64,000 bases of DNA from Eutreptiella sp. 'Long Island Sound 2002' (lineage: Eukaryota > Euglenozoa > Euglenophyceae > Eutreptiales > Eutreptiaceae): NCBI GenBank assembly GCA_964036045.1, contig OZ038378.1:23797935-23861934 (forward strand), read 5' to 3'. This document shows, in pieces, positions 19,684 through 30,096 of the stretch (positions within the stretch are counted from its first letter, which is position 1; each line of letters starts with the position of its first letter). The notes under the pieces were generated by a model, which had not been told where the DNA came from, did not search any database, and was given only the letters and a program-made list of their open reading frames with translations. Position numbers and translations under genes: made by a program.

Positions 19684-21134
19684 ATGGGACGTCCTAGGCT
19701 GCCGGAGTGGAAGAAACTTCCAGCGACACAGCGCAATGTCAAATGGCGGCTATTATCTTTTGCTCGTAAAAATGGAACCTCCCACTTCATTTCCAAAGCG
19801 GTTCGGAAGACTCATGAGCAGGAACGTGAACGCCTTAGAGCGCCAAAAGCACGAGATGACGTTGTGCAAGAAACACTTCTGGCTAAGTTCGAATGCTGTG
19901 ACACTTGGCTGGAATTTGCTCGAGCAAGAGGCGCGAAGGGAGTATACAGAAGTTCGGTTACAAAGCTTGAGGCAAAACTGACCGGGGACCTCTCACTTGG
20001 CGAAACGACAAAGGGGGCGTTCTTGGACCCTGCCCAGGCACTACCTCTTTTCTTGAAGCTGGCCTATGAAGGTGATTTTGTTCCGAGGACGGTGACAGTG
20101 CCACGTCTGGCCCTTTTTTTCGACGCTAACGAGATCTACGGCAGGGACAAGGGTCAGCTCATTTCGTTCAGCCTGCCGCACGCTCGTTCACCGCATCAGC
20201 TTGGGCTGCAACTGCCGATTGCCCGGTATCTTGGAAAGGACGACCACATTACTACATTTGCAGTAATGACGGAATGCGATCTCATCACAGCCCTCGAGGT
20301 GGTATTGCAAACAGGGTGGAATGGAGGTCCCATGGAGGTGTGCATTAGTCTGCACTGGCAGGCCCTTCGCAGTTTTGCAAATGTACCGCCACCAACGGCC
20401 CAGATGTGCTGCGTTGAATGTTGGGGAGTAAAGGATGATTTTCGCTTCCCCACACATCTGCGACAACCTCTACGCGATTTTCTGGGGTATCCCAGCAAGT
20501 TACTCCCTATGTTACGCCTCATCAAGAGGAGGGAAAACTTCTCCTACGAACCAGAGCACGCCAACAACCATGCGCTGGCGAATGGAATTGTGCACCCCCT
20601 CCACATATGGTGCGGCAAACATTTGCCAGGATCATACTGCATCTGCTTGAGAGAGATTTATGCACGCCACTTCACCCGCTGCCCGTACTATCCGCCAATG
20701 ACGGAGGCCTGCAGAAAAAATGATTGGAGCCCGGCGAACAATCTCACGAAAGACACCATTCACAAGGATACATTCTGGACAGAGATCCAGACTCTTCTGG
20801 GAAAAGTGGTTGTTCGCAATGGCGCCGAAGTGATTCATGATCTGTTTGCGAAGTACTTGACGTTGATGAAAAAGCTGATGTTACAAATTATCGCGTGGCG
20901 CCCCACCGGGATTGAGCGGGCTGACGACATGGCGCATGAAGCCCACATGCTGCATCACAAGATTGGGCTGAGCAAGAAGCGGTTCGGAGTGGTTCTCCAT
21001 TATTTTTTTGAACCCTTCACGGAGCGCCTCAAGCATCATGGATCTTTAATGCGAATCGCCTGTGAAGGAGGGGAACACCTCCATCAGCCGCATGCCGCAG
21101 TGGTCCGTCGCCGTCCCAGCCGCCCCCGCCCGAA
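19684..21134 (+). CDS. Long ORF, unknown protein (possibly transposase-like)
   Basis: ATG 19,684 sits in a good context (CCCCATGG) after a CACAG acceptor-like site and opens about 480 codons (MGRPRLPEWKK onward). The sequence is globular and well mixed, with blocks such as LALFFDANEIYGR, WNGGPMEVCI, HPLHIWCGKHLPG and, near the end, a long helical stretch finishing HGSLMRIACEGGEHLH. A late hydrophobic helix followed by a GSL...GGE/H segment is seen in several large eukaryotic transposases of uncertain class, but I cannot place the DDE residues, so this is only a suggestion. The frame stays open past 21,134, but there the more protein-like reading moves to another frame (21,135 onward), pointing to a frameshift or a spliced intron. 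The neighbouring antisense fragments at 19,500-19,645 are copies of this ORF. Confidence 0.5.
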
Positions 21135-21325
21135 GTGTCCAGTCGGTCTCCGCGAAGTAATGAAAAAGGAAAGACTTTGTCTGGCGTTATGGAGGCAGAA
21201 ATGGGTGGTTCCAGCGTTTTGGTCATCAAAGCCATGGTGCCGGACCTTGTTGAAGAAGTGCAGGGTGAAAGGTTACCTTTCACTACCCTGGCTCCCAAAG
21301 CATATCCTGCAAACAGAAACACGCA
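21135..21325 (+). pseudogene. Continuation of the long ORF in a shifted frame
   Basis: Frame change relative to the 19,684 ORF. This reading gives ordinary protein (GVMEAEMGGSSVLVIKAMV, VEEVQGERLPFTTLAPKA), while the original frame becomes Trp/Cys/Arg-rich. It runs into a CA-rich microsatellite. Either a frameshift near 21,060-21,134 or a missed intron explains it. Confidence 0.4.
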
Positions 21326-21349
21326 GTCATACACCGAATCCTCCTACAT

Positions 21350-21412
21350 ATATACGCACACGCACACACGCAGACACGCACACACACACACACATACACA
21401 GAAACGTCTACA
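21350..21412. repeat. CA/TG-rich microsatellite
   Basis: Imperfect (CA)n with interspersed G and T. Together with the following pyrimidine-rich tract up to TGTGTGCAG at about 21,570-21,578 it looks intronic. Confidence 0.6.
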
Positions 21413-21639
21413 CACGGAGAATAAAATCCTCTTCGAATGACTGTGTGTTTTACTGTGCAGCTGTGCTGGGCCTGGACCCCCTCCTTGCCCCTCCCTGCCT
21501 CTGCCCCTCGCTCCCCATGCATCTCTGCCATGTGTCGCACCTGTCCTTTCCACACAATCTGTCCATTTATGTGTGCAGGTGGTGCTGCCGTTCAGGAGGA
21601 TGCATGCGCTGTGCCCTGAGTCCTATTGACAATCCCTGG

Positions 21640-22702
21640 CCGTAGCAAATGCTCTTCGCAAGCAGTCCGGCAAGCATTTAGTGAATGGAGCGTTGTGCTA
21701 CGGGATGTATGCCAGCGACATCAATGTGGAAGTCGAAGAGGCAAGCCCGGTTCTTGGATCCAAAGCTCAGGGATGTCAATGCCTGACCTTGTCCGACATG
21801 ACCATGGCTGTTCAGTGCACTGATGTGGATGTCCCCTCCTTGGTGGCACGGGTTCCTCTTGGCTCGGGTAATACTTTTATAATGGAGACCATCTCTGCTG
21901 TTGACGGTACCGCAAAGGCTGAAAGCTGGGGTATCAAAAAAGGGTTCTGTACTGTACATTAAACCAAATGACCCCTCGGTGATTCCTGCATCCGAGGCCG
22001 GCTTTGCACACCTCCTCGTGGTCCCGCTCTCATTGCATGCGGACCCATTTGTTGAAGAAGACCAGCCATGGCTACCCAATCATTACAAGAAGATCCTTGA
22101 CGGGACCCTCCCCTGTCGTGGTGATACCATCCCTTGCAGGGATGAGGCTGGCAAGATCCTGCAGCTGCACGTCAGTATGATTTGGGATCCTCGTGTGCAT
22201 TGCCCTGGGCGTTCAGCCAAAGGGATAACTTTTTCATCGGGCAGTCACTGCGTTGATGTTGGAGGAACGCAACTGGTTGTTTGTGGATTTTTGCCAACTG
22301 CAAAAATGGGCTGGCAGATTGTGGGCTTGTGCTTGAGCTGTTTGCAGAAGGGATGTGCAGTTGACACCGCAGACCTTTTCCGAGTGTCTGAGAGCCAGGT
22401 TTCGCCGCATTTGGGAAACTACTGCTACTCCCAAGGGCATTGTTGAAGAATGGAGATCAGACCTCTTTGCTGGGGCATTTCTTCAATTTGTTTCTGTCCC
22501 CTGCAAAGAATGCGCATGCATTGTTGATCCGCCACTGAAGGAATTGCCACTGAACACTGGACAGAGACGGTCAGAGCGCCTGCCAAAAGTTGAGCTGCCG
22601 GCAGTGAAGGCAGAGACGAGCGCAAAACCCAAAGGAAAACCAAAACCGAAGCCACCCCCAAAAGGGAAAAAACCATCGGAGCCAAAGCCCCAGCGCGCCT
22701 AA
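21640..22702 (+). pseudogene. Coding segments in three frames, unknown protein with a Lys-Pro tail
   Basis: Three consecutive frames read as one protein: about 21,640-21,940 (NGALCYGMYASDINVEVEEA...), 21,935-22,350 (IKPNDPSVIPASEAGFAHLL...) and 22,355-22,702 (PQTFSECLRARFRRIWETTA...). The first switch falls at an A6 run (about 21,934-21,939) and the second near 22,345-22,355. The last segment ends in a Lys-Pro-rich tail and TAA. Slippage-type indels in an inactive gene are the simplest reading; short introns are possible. I do not recognise the fold. Its place after the 19,684 ORF suggests both belong to one gene or element. Confidence 0.45.
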
Positions 22703-22713
22703 AGCGCGACGGG

Positions 22714-23280
22714 ATGAGGCAAGAAAGCAAACCAAAGGCCCCGAACATAAGGCAGCCGAAGGTGGAGGCCACAGCTCAAAAGAGGCCTTTGGAAGACCTG
22801 TTGGCAAAAGATTTGTCAATGATGACCCAGTCTTCAGGAGCTGCAAAGCGTGGCAAATTGCAACAGGCCCGGCAAACTGTGAAGCCAGAAGCTTGCCAGG
22901 TTGGGCAGACTACAGATACAGGAGGAGGGCAGGCTTTGGAGGCTGCTCGCACCTCTGGTGCTGCCACAATGCATTCAGGGGGGGACACGCAGCTCCAAAG
23001 TCACGCTCAGCCGCAGGGTCCTGTGCAAATGACCGTTGCGATGCCCATGGCCATGCCCATGCCAGCCATGAACGTCCACCAGATGCAGATGCCCATGCAT
23101 CCCATGCAGCCCATGCAGTCAATGCACCCCATGCAGCCCATGCAGTCAATGCACCCCATGCAGCCTATGCAGTCAATGCACCCCATGCCACCAATGCAGC
23201 CCATGCAGCCCATGCAGCAGTTTTGCTCTCCACTGAGCAACACGCAGCCCTTTGGCTTTCCTATGTACAGGCCGTATTGA
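22714..23280 (+). CDS. Low-complexity protein with Met-Pro-Gln repeats
   Basis: ATG 22,714 opens 188 codons to a stop at 23,278-23,280. The first half is Lys/Gln/Ala-rich ([20 protein letters not shown]). The second half is built of HPMQPMQSM-type repeats and ends [10 protein letters not shown]. The neighbouring frame is also open, from 22,701 to 23,303, so the assignment rests on composition. It starts 12 nt after the preceding stop codon and may be the shifted C-terminus of the same protein. The repeat region suggests a disordered segment. Confidence 0.4.
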   Translation: MRQESKPKAPNIRQPKVEATAQKRPLEDLLAKDLSMMTQSSGAAKRGKLQQARQTVKPEACQVGQTTDTGGGQALEAARTSGAATMHSGGDTQLQSHAQPQGPVQMTVAMPMAMPMPAMNVHQMQMPMHPMQPMQSMHPMQPMQSMHPMQPMQSMHPMPPMQPMQPMQQFCSPLSNTQPFGFPMYRPY

Positions 23281-23577
23281 GAGCGAATTTTGTTTCATTT
23301 TAGAGGTGCCCAGCACCCTACATTTGTGCTTGCAGTATTTTCTGCTTAGGAGGTGTCTTATTTGGTGCCATTGTTGGCATTCACTCTTTGATGAATTGCC
23401 TGCCACATGTTTTTGATTTACAGACGGTGCAAATGTCATCAGTGCACTGCTGTCAATTTGTCTGATGCATGGACAAGGTAGGAGCATCTGTGCATTGCTG
23501 TGTTCTTCACATTTTGGACTCAGGGGGGCCAAAAACAGTGGGTATGGGGCTGAGAGGACATATGGCAGGAGTCATTT
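23281..23577. other. Region without recognised features
   Basis: AT-rich sequence between the Met-Pro-Gln ORF and the satellite. No ORF, repeat or motif that I can support. Confidence 0.5.
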
Positions 23578-24412
23578 CAAGTAAAAGTTGCATGCAGGTA
23601 GTTGGTGCCACATCTGGTGAAATCTGGTAAAATGCCCCCCCCCCCCCCCACGGGGGGCCATTTTACGGAAAAAACGGGTAAATGACCCTTTTGAAAATGC
23701 TTTCGTGAGGACCCCCCCTATTTTGGGGGCGCTGAATCCAAAAAACATGCTTTTTTAGTCTAAACAATTGCTATTTGGTACGCTTTGAGTAAAGTTGTAT
23801 GCAGGTAGTTAGTGCCACGTCTGGTGAAATCTGGTAAAACGCCCCCCCCCCCCCCCCCCGAGGGGCCATTTTTTGGAAAAAGCGGGTAAATGAGCCTTTT
23901 GAAAATGTTTTTGTGAGGACCCCCCCCTATTTTGGGGGCGCTGAATCCGAAAAAACATGCTTCTGGAGTCCAAAAAATTGCTTTTTGGGTACGTTTTGAG
24001 TAAAGTTGTATGCAGGTAGTTAGTGACACGTCTCATCAAATCAAATCTAATGCCCCCCCCCCCCCCCGGGGGCCATTTTTTGGAAAAAACGGGTAAATGA
24101 GCCTTTTGAAAATGTTTTCGTGAGGACCCCCCCTATTTTGAGGGCGCTGAATCCCAAAAACATGCTTTTGGAGTCCAAGAAATTGCTTTTTGGGTACGTT
24201 TTGAGTACAGTTGTATGCAGGTAGTTAGTGCCACGTCTGGTGAAATCTGGTAAAACGCCCCCCCCCCGGGGCCATTTTTTGGAAAAAACGGGTAAATAAG
24301 CCTTTTGAAAATGTTTTCATGGGGACCCCCCCTATTTTGGGGGCGCTGAATCCAAAGAACATGCTGTCGCAGTCCCAAAATTCCTTTTTAAGTACTTTTT
24401 GAGTAAAGTGAC
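23578..24412. repeat. Four-copy satellite of about 209 bp with a poly-C tract
   Basis: Units begin near 23,578, 23,787, 23,998 and 24,208. Each carries GTATGCAGGTAGTTAGTG, a run of C of variable length, GGGCCATTTT, a CCCCCCTATTTTGGGGGCG segment and a TTTTGAGTAAAGT end. The array meets element C RT abruptly at about 24,420-24,435, so it marks a deletion or insertion breakpoint in that element. Confidence 0.85.
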
Positions 24413-24429
24413 GTTTTGGCCCGTAAAAT

Positions 24430-25206
24430 CATAGGTGGGTCGATCTTCGAAAATACGGTGGAACCCCCCAGTGCACTCACAATGGATTGGATCGATGGTA
24501 AAGGATACCGATCTCGAACAGTTCGCGTATTCAACGCTCGGTAGTCGACGCACATACGCCATTTACCATTCGCTTTCTTCACCAGCAGGCAACCCGCTCC
24601 GTATGGACTCGAGGACGGTCTGATCCGACCAGATCGATGCAACTTGTCCAATTGTCGTCGAAGTTCATCTAGTTGACTCGGGTCCATTTTGTAAGGGTGT
24701 ACCCACGGTGGATTGTCTTCCGAATCGAGGCGTATTCGATGATCTGTACCAGGTCGATACTGAGGTAGGTCTCCATACTCATCCTTCTTCCGGTCGTAGA
24801 GGTTCGCCCACTTGTGTAGTTGAATCGGCAGTTTGCGTCGAACGGGGTCAAGCCCGTCATTGTCATCGCTGGCTTGCATCTTGTACATTTGATCCACCGG
24901 CACTGTTGGTCGAGGCATGCAGCACAGAAATACTTGTTCCGCTGTGAGATCAGCTCGACGGATCTCCCTTTTGAGTTTCGGCAACGAAATGTACTCAATC
25001 TCAATATCGCTGCACTCCTCATCGGTGATAGCCATCTTCCGTTTCGGACTCATCGTACATGTCAGCACCGTGCTGGACGTGTGTCGACGAGTGTAGGTCG
25101 GGGCGTTCCTTGGCATGTGGGGTAGGATTTCCAACCAGACTCGCTTTCGAGGAACTGGATGAAAGTATCGAAAGAAGGTCCAGCTTCGAAGCGGCTTGGA
25201 ACTGTA
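24430..25206 (-). pseudogene. N-terminal reverse transcriptase of element C
   Basis: The frame contains the region leading into RT (HKWANLYDRKKDEYGDLPQY) and clear gypsy RT motifs: SSPYGAGCLLVKKANGKWRM, CVDYRALNTRTVRDRYPLP and FSKID. It stops at the first catalytic Asp region, so the palm YxDD motif, RNase H and integrase are missing. The 5' side is cut by element G at 25,206. Confidence 0.88.
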
Positions 25207-25781
25207 CACATAGGATTTTATGACGTCCAATAATCCCGAAACCCATTGACACACACGTTGAGTGTCTCAACGTGTGTCTCAACTTCACCACAGCTGCAGC
25301 TGTGACAATTTGAGGAAAACGCAGTCTATAGTTATTGAAATAAACTGAAAATACACTGAGTTGAGGTGCAGTAACGCTGTCGTGGACTGTCAAAATCAAT
25401 TTTGCGCACATTTTCGACTGTTTTCTCTTTCAGTTTGGCCCAAACGTTGAGGCACAAGTTGAGTGTCTCAACGTGCGTCTCAACTTCACCACCAGTTGAG
25501 GAGCACCTTGACTGTAAGTATTGAAAGAAACTGTGGTGCTGTGCTGTAACCCTGTTGTTAACCATCAAAATCAATTTCTGGCTCCAATTCGAGTGTTTTG
25601 CGTTTCATCTTGGCCCCATCCGTTCATTTCGATGGTTGAACCATGTATCGCTCAGAAGAACATGTGTTTCAAGAAATGTATGCTCAAAGCAAATGCACGC
25701 GGGCGGGCACCAGTCTGCTCATTGTTCACTTTACTGTTCATCACCCAAGTGCTCCATTATAGTATCCACCTTGCGCTCAAT

Positions 25782-26234
25782 TCACCTGAGGGCATCCAAA
25801 GTTGGACCACGGTCACTTGAGTTTAAACTGTCCCTCGAAGTGTTTGTCTGGCATACAAGCTTCACGTTTTCATCACAGTCCAAGAACACCAGGTATATGT
25901 GCCCTCTGGCATTCGGGACACACTGGAATGAATCAAATGGCTGAATTGTTTGGAACAGGTAGTGGCCCTGAGGAACCTTTGTACCCTTGGCACCAGTGGC
26001 AAAAGATTGAAACCTCAGTGGTTTTTTCGGGGCTATTGCAATCATTGCAAGCGAATGACACGTGTCTGCATCAACCTCAAAGCCAATGCAATCACCTCCC
26101 TCTTCAATGCGATAGATGTACTTTCCGTCCGTTGTGAGTTCTGAGTTTAATTTTATCACGGCCGCCAACACCTGCAATGCATCACGGATTTTCTTCCCAT
26201 CTGTTTTTGTCAATGCAGCAACACCAGTGCACAT
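25782..26234 (-). CDS. ORF inside element G, unknown
   Basis: About 150 codons with ordinary protein composition (KIRDALQVLAAVIKLNSELT, EVDADTCHSLAMIAIAPKKP, GHIYLVFLDCDENVKLVCQ). It may be a captured host gene fragment or a remnant of an element protein. It has no motif I recognise. The first Met is unsupported, and the frame is bounded by inverted-repeat sequence on the right side. Confidence 0.4.
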   Translation of the reverse strand: MCTGVAALTKTDGKKIRDALQVLAAVIKLNSELTTDGKYIYRIEEGGDCIGFEVDADTCHSLAMIAIAPKKPLRFQSFATGAKGTKVPQGHYLFQTIQPFDSFQCVPNARGHIYLVFLDCDENVKLVCQTNTSRDSLNSSDRGPTLDALR

Positions 26235-26639
26235 TTGTGACCAGGAGTGACTTTTTTGTTTCGAGATAACCCCACAAAGGGAGGAGACCAGTTCTTCTGC
26301 CCGTTCCCGTGTTACAGTGCATCACACTTGCTTCTTTTGACTTGGATCTTCATCATTTGACGACTCCTCCTCATCATTGCGGCGAACGTTGGACCTGCAG
26401 GAGTAACAGTAATTGAGACGCAAATTGAGACGCACAACTTGCGCGTCAACTTTCGACCCACTTGCAACACACTTTTGGTACGCTCGCTGCTCTTATACTG
26501 CGACAGTGAACAGTGATCAGTGTGCAGTGTGCAGTGTGCAGTGAACAAGGAACAGGGAATGGACAGTGAAGCGCAACGTGGGACATAATATTCACAGTCA
26601 GCATTGAGACGCAAATTGAGACGCACAACTTGCGCGTCA

Positions 26640-26990
26640 ACTTTCAACACACTTTCAACACACTTTCACTTTGTTCATGAGATTTGCCAGTGCCGCCTTC
26701 GCTGTTGTGCTCGGTGCTGTCGCTGCCGTCGCAGCTGTCCTCATCCTCCGACGACGACTTGCGGCTCGCTTGGTGTCGGGCTTGCTTGCCTGATGTCTCA
26801 CGCTGATGCGCTGATGACTCTGATGCGCTGATGCTTCTTGATTTTACTTTACCTTGTAGATCAAGAGCATGTCCCAGGCTGTACCAAAGGAGCCAGTACT
26901 GCCTATTTACGCACACACCTTGGGCCATGAGCCGGCCTAGCTTCTGACTGTCATCACGCTCGGAGTCCTCCAGGGCACTGTCATCCAAAA
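26640..26990 (-). other. Second open frame in element G, weak
   Basis: The minus frame 26,644-26,988 is Ser/Glu/Asp-rich (DSALEDSERDDSQKLG). It could be an exon of a captured gene with the neighbouring ORF, but composition is its only support. Confidence 0.2.
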
Positions 26991-27464
26991 CACTGTCGTT
27001 CTCACTCTCAGGCCGCTAAGATGAGTACAATCCAAGGAAAATGGAGGTACAGACAATGGCAGGTGTGGAACAAAAATGATTACAAACATACTTTTCTTTT
27101 TGACATGTTTCAAAAGGCGTAAAAAGACTCCATTTGAGTCTCAATCTTCATTTCTCCAGGTGCCCCCGGTGAATTCCGGCGAATTTTCCAGTACTGCCGG
27201 TTGGTTACTGTTCTGAATTAACGTGACCTGACACACAAACTATGCTGATTGCGCCAAGATGAACCGCAAAAAACTCAAATTTGAGGTTGAAATTGATTTT
27301 GACAGTCAACGACAGCATTACTGCACATCAACGCTGTACGTATAGTCAAGGTGCTCCTCAAATGGTCACAGCTGCAGCTGTGGTGAAGTTGAGACACACG
27401 TTGAGACATTCAACTTGTGTGTCAATGGGTTTCGGGATTATTGGACGTCATAACATCCTATGTG

Positions 27465-28291
27465 AGCTGGGTGGAATGCCTTGATTCGCCAAAAGACAAC
27501 CGGTAGAAATTCGAACCATGTTGGATGTCTGCGTACCGTTCCTTCCAGTTGACAGTCGGATTGTAGCTTCGAAGCCATGGTAGTCCAAGTACCACATCTG
27601 GCAAAATCTCCAAGACCTTAAAGTGATGTCGAAATACAAGTTCCCCAACTCGAACATAGGCTCTCGTGTAGTACCGTACTTCGACTTGGACACCTCCGGC
27701 TGTCAAGACGTGTCCAGGGTATCTCAGTTTATAGAGGGGAAGTCGCGCCCTCTTTGCAGTCTGCATCGACATGAAGTCGCTGGTCGCTCCACAGTCGACC
27801 AAAAACTCTACGCTGGAGTCAAAGGGGTCTTCACGACATGCGCAAATGGGCCCTCGAACCGTGAACAGAGACGCATGCTCAGGTTCCATTCCTTCGACGT
27901 TGACACCTCCAAGTGTGGATTTCTTTTCGGGTTTATGGGTACTGATGGTGGTGTTCAGCTCTTCTCGAGGACGTCCACCACCAGGTCTTCGGAAATGTCT
28001 TCTAGGCCGTTGTGGGCCTTTCTCTGCTTTTGGAGCGGGATCGAAACCGTCCCTTGCTATCGCGACTTTGATCTCGTCTCGGCCTGTTCGACCTTGATTC
28101 CCGACGTTCTCGTCCTCGGGATGGTGGTCGATTCCTTGGTCAGTCAAGGGCCAAGTGGCCTTGTTCACCACAATTGTAGCAACGCCCACTTTCTCGACCA
28201 TCTTGGCGTCCACCATCTTGGCGTCCGAACCGTTCATTGCAACGCTCACCAATTTAGGCATGTAGTTCTGCTCGGAGCTTGGCAATTGCAT
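27465..28291 (-). pseudogene. Aspartic protease and zinc-knuckle region of element C
   Basis: The frame 27,458-28,291 includes VEFLVDCGATSDFMSMQTA, with Asp-Cys-Gly-Ala where most relatives have Asp-Ser/Thr-Gly-Ala. VVLGLPWLRSYNPTVNWKE follows, the usual end of gypsy proteases. Upstream, in a different frame (about 28,155-28,196), lies a CCHC knuckle, CYNCGEQGHLALD, with TGA in place of the last Cys codon. The two frames show at least one frameshift. The right end of the frame at 27,465 runs into the G terminus. Confidence 0.8.
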
Positions 28292-28305
28292 CGAGGTTCA
28301 TCGGC

Positions 28306-29290
28306 TCAAGCCATGGGGGCTGCAGCTGGAGTCGGCATGGGGTTGACGTGCGGCGTTGGCATAGGGTTGGATGGGAACGTGGAAGTCGAAGTTGGTGGAA
28401 CCATCATAGGCAGGGGTCTTGCCACCGCAGGACCCAGGGTATCTGATGTCGTTCTCGATGCGTTCTGTACCTCTTCGAGCTGATATCCGGCCGCAATGTA
28501 GGCTTCTGCGATGGTCTCTACCCAGGTATCAAACCCAAATGGTCTACTAGAACGCCATCTTGAACGGACTTCAACGATGTACTGCCGACAAACAGCGTCA
28601 TTCGACAAACCTTCAACAAATCGAGAGATGACGAGGTAACCCATCTGGAGGTCACTGGTGTTAACGTTCGACTTGATAACGCAAGTGCGGAATTACCTGA
28701 CGTAGTCCACATGTCGAGGAAACTCGCTTTCTTTCAAGCTCAACGTTCTCGATAGATACACTGGCTCATGGGATATGCAATCGAAACATTGGCCCAACAC
28801 ACGCATGAGCTGGAACCAGTCATCCTGTACAACTTTCGTCAAACTATGATAATACTCGGCAGCACCACCTTCAAGGAGGAATGATATGGTTGTCACCTGA
28901 TCAACGGGTGAAGTGATATCCGACAGGATGAAGGCTCGTAACAAGTCCTCCTTCCATGTACGAAACTCTCCAGATCCAGGTCTCCCAGAGAACTTTTTCA
29001 CCAGCTCATTCAAGCATTCGACACGACTTCCCAGAATCTCTTGTGTTGGAGCACGCTGGACTGCAAATTGGTGCGCTGGATGTGGGTCGAAGACAGGTGG
29101 TTGTGGAGGTGGTTGTTGTGGAGGATGAGGTGAACTGCTCGGTGCACCAAACGGCGGCTGGTTCGAAGAAGACGGTGGTTGTGGTTGTAGCTGTGGTTGT
29201 GGTTGTGGAAACTGGAAGTTGTTCGAAGGCTGTTGGCTTGAAACTCGTACTAATTGGTTGAGAAGGGCAAAACACTGCGACAATTCGCGC
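28306..29290 (-). pseudogene. gag: Gag of element C, main part
   Basis: Two open frames in the same phase (28,306-28,644 and 28,693-29,283) with a stop between. The first part in sense is Gln/Pro-rich. The retrotransposon gag core follows: FSGRPGSGEFRTWKEDLLRA, then the FLLEGGAAEYYHSL region and WFQLMRVLGQCF. The tail is rich in Pro/Thr/Met. Element B interrupts it at 29,290/29,291. The rest of the N-terminus is at 40,661-41,015. Confidence 0.82.
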
Positions 29291-30088
29291 AGAAAAGTTT
29301 ATAGTGTTTTCAGCACTGTGTTTTTGCTTCTCCTGCTGCTTGCTGTTGCTGTAGGGTGTCCTGCTGCTTGTTTTGGGAGATGAAAAGCTTTTGTTTATTG
29401 AAATACAGTAAGTGCAAGTCAATCCAGGATAGCCCAAGCCAGAAGTGTGCAAGGAGAAGGTAATTCAGGATTAAAGCATGAGAGGCTGCAGTGTAAACAG
29501 TGAAAGCTGATTGGATATTCACAAAAACTGCAACTCAGGTCACAAATGAATGCATATTCACAAAGATAGCTGAAATGTTTTTGGAAAAGAGTTAGAAAAC
29601 TGCCTCATGGTCACTCTCTCTCCACAGTGCCATCTCAGGAGATGTGCACTCTTTGTTTTGGGTCCCATATGTGCTGAGGTGGCAGGGCATGTGGCGATGA
29701 GGTCACTGCCATGTCACATGGGATCTTCCTACTTAGCTAGGATGACCAGGAATTGAACCCAGGACCTCTCAAAAAGAGGTGCCCAGCCCCCTAGGGTGCA
29801 TACCACTAGGATAGCTAAGAATTCATGGAAAAACATAGATAAATTCATAGGCTCTACTTTAGATATGTCAGTGCTCAGTCAACTCAGGAACAGATGCATT
29901 GCTTCACATTGAAAGGGGATTAAGGGGTCCACTCCATATCCTGATTGGGTGTTTGGTTCCATAGGTCAAAATGTGTTATCACCACTTTTGGTTGGACCAA
30001 TACTAAGATAAAAATGCATGGATGCTCAGTGCATCTCTAATACAACTAGAGTATGCTTCAAAGCATTGGAAAAGCACTTTTTCTTACT
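29291..30088 (-). repeat. 3' LTR of element B
   Basis: 798 bp, matching 39,863-40,660. It contains the tRNA-like segment at 29,732-29,819 and, in sense, AATAAA at 29,394-29,399. The 5' copy has AATAAG at that site. Confidence 0.93.
29732..29819 (-). other. tRNA-like segment inside the LTR (B, 3' copy)
   Basis: Ends CTTAGCTA/TAGCTAAG, arm ACCTC/GAGGT with loop TTTTTGA, and a B-box-like GGTTCAATTCC. The 5' LTR copy lies at 40,304-40,391. Confidence 0.5.
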
Positions 30089-30096
30089 CCCCCCTT
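30089..30096 (-). promoter_or_regulatory. Polypurine tract of element B
   Basis: In sense AAGGGGGG immediately precedes the LTR start AGTAAG. The 5' LTR lacks it, which fixes the LTR boundary. Confidence 0.85.

Larger units (their letters stand above)
25207..27464. mobile_element. Element G: long-TIR DNA element inserted in element C pol
   Basis: The ends CACATAGGATTTTATGACG and its complement at 27,446-27,464 begin terminal inverted repeats of about 100 bp that match well by eye, including a GTTTCGGGATTATTGGACGT block and a CAGCTGCAGCTG core (about 25,207-25,315 against 27,357-27,464). Sub-terminal motifs (TTGAG...TCTCAACGTG, AAAATCAATTTT) recur at about 25,390-25,570 and about 27,280. Another motif, GAGACGCAAATTGAGACGC, recurs at about 26,416 and 26,605. 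I see no transposase, and no target duplication (GTA on one side, AGC on the other). It looks like a non-autonomous, foldback-like element. Confidence 0.75.

Noticed and set aside
21029-21553. Minus-strand frames over the CA microsatellite
   Set aside because: Composition is dictated by the repeat (Val/Cys/Arg runs). No support beyond openness.
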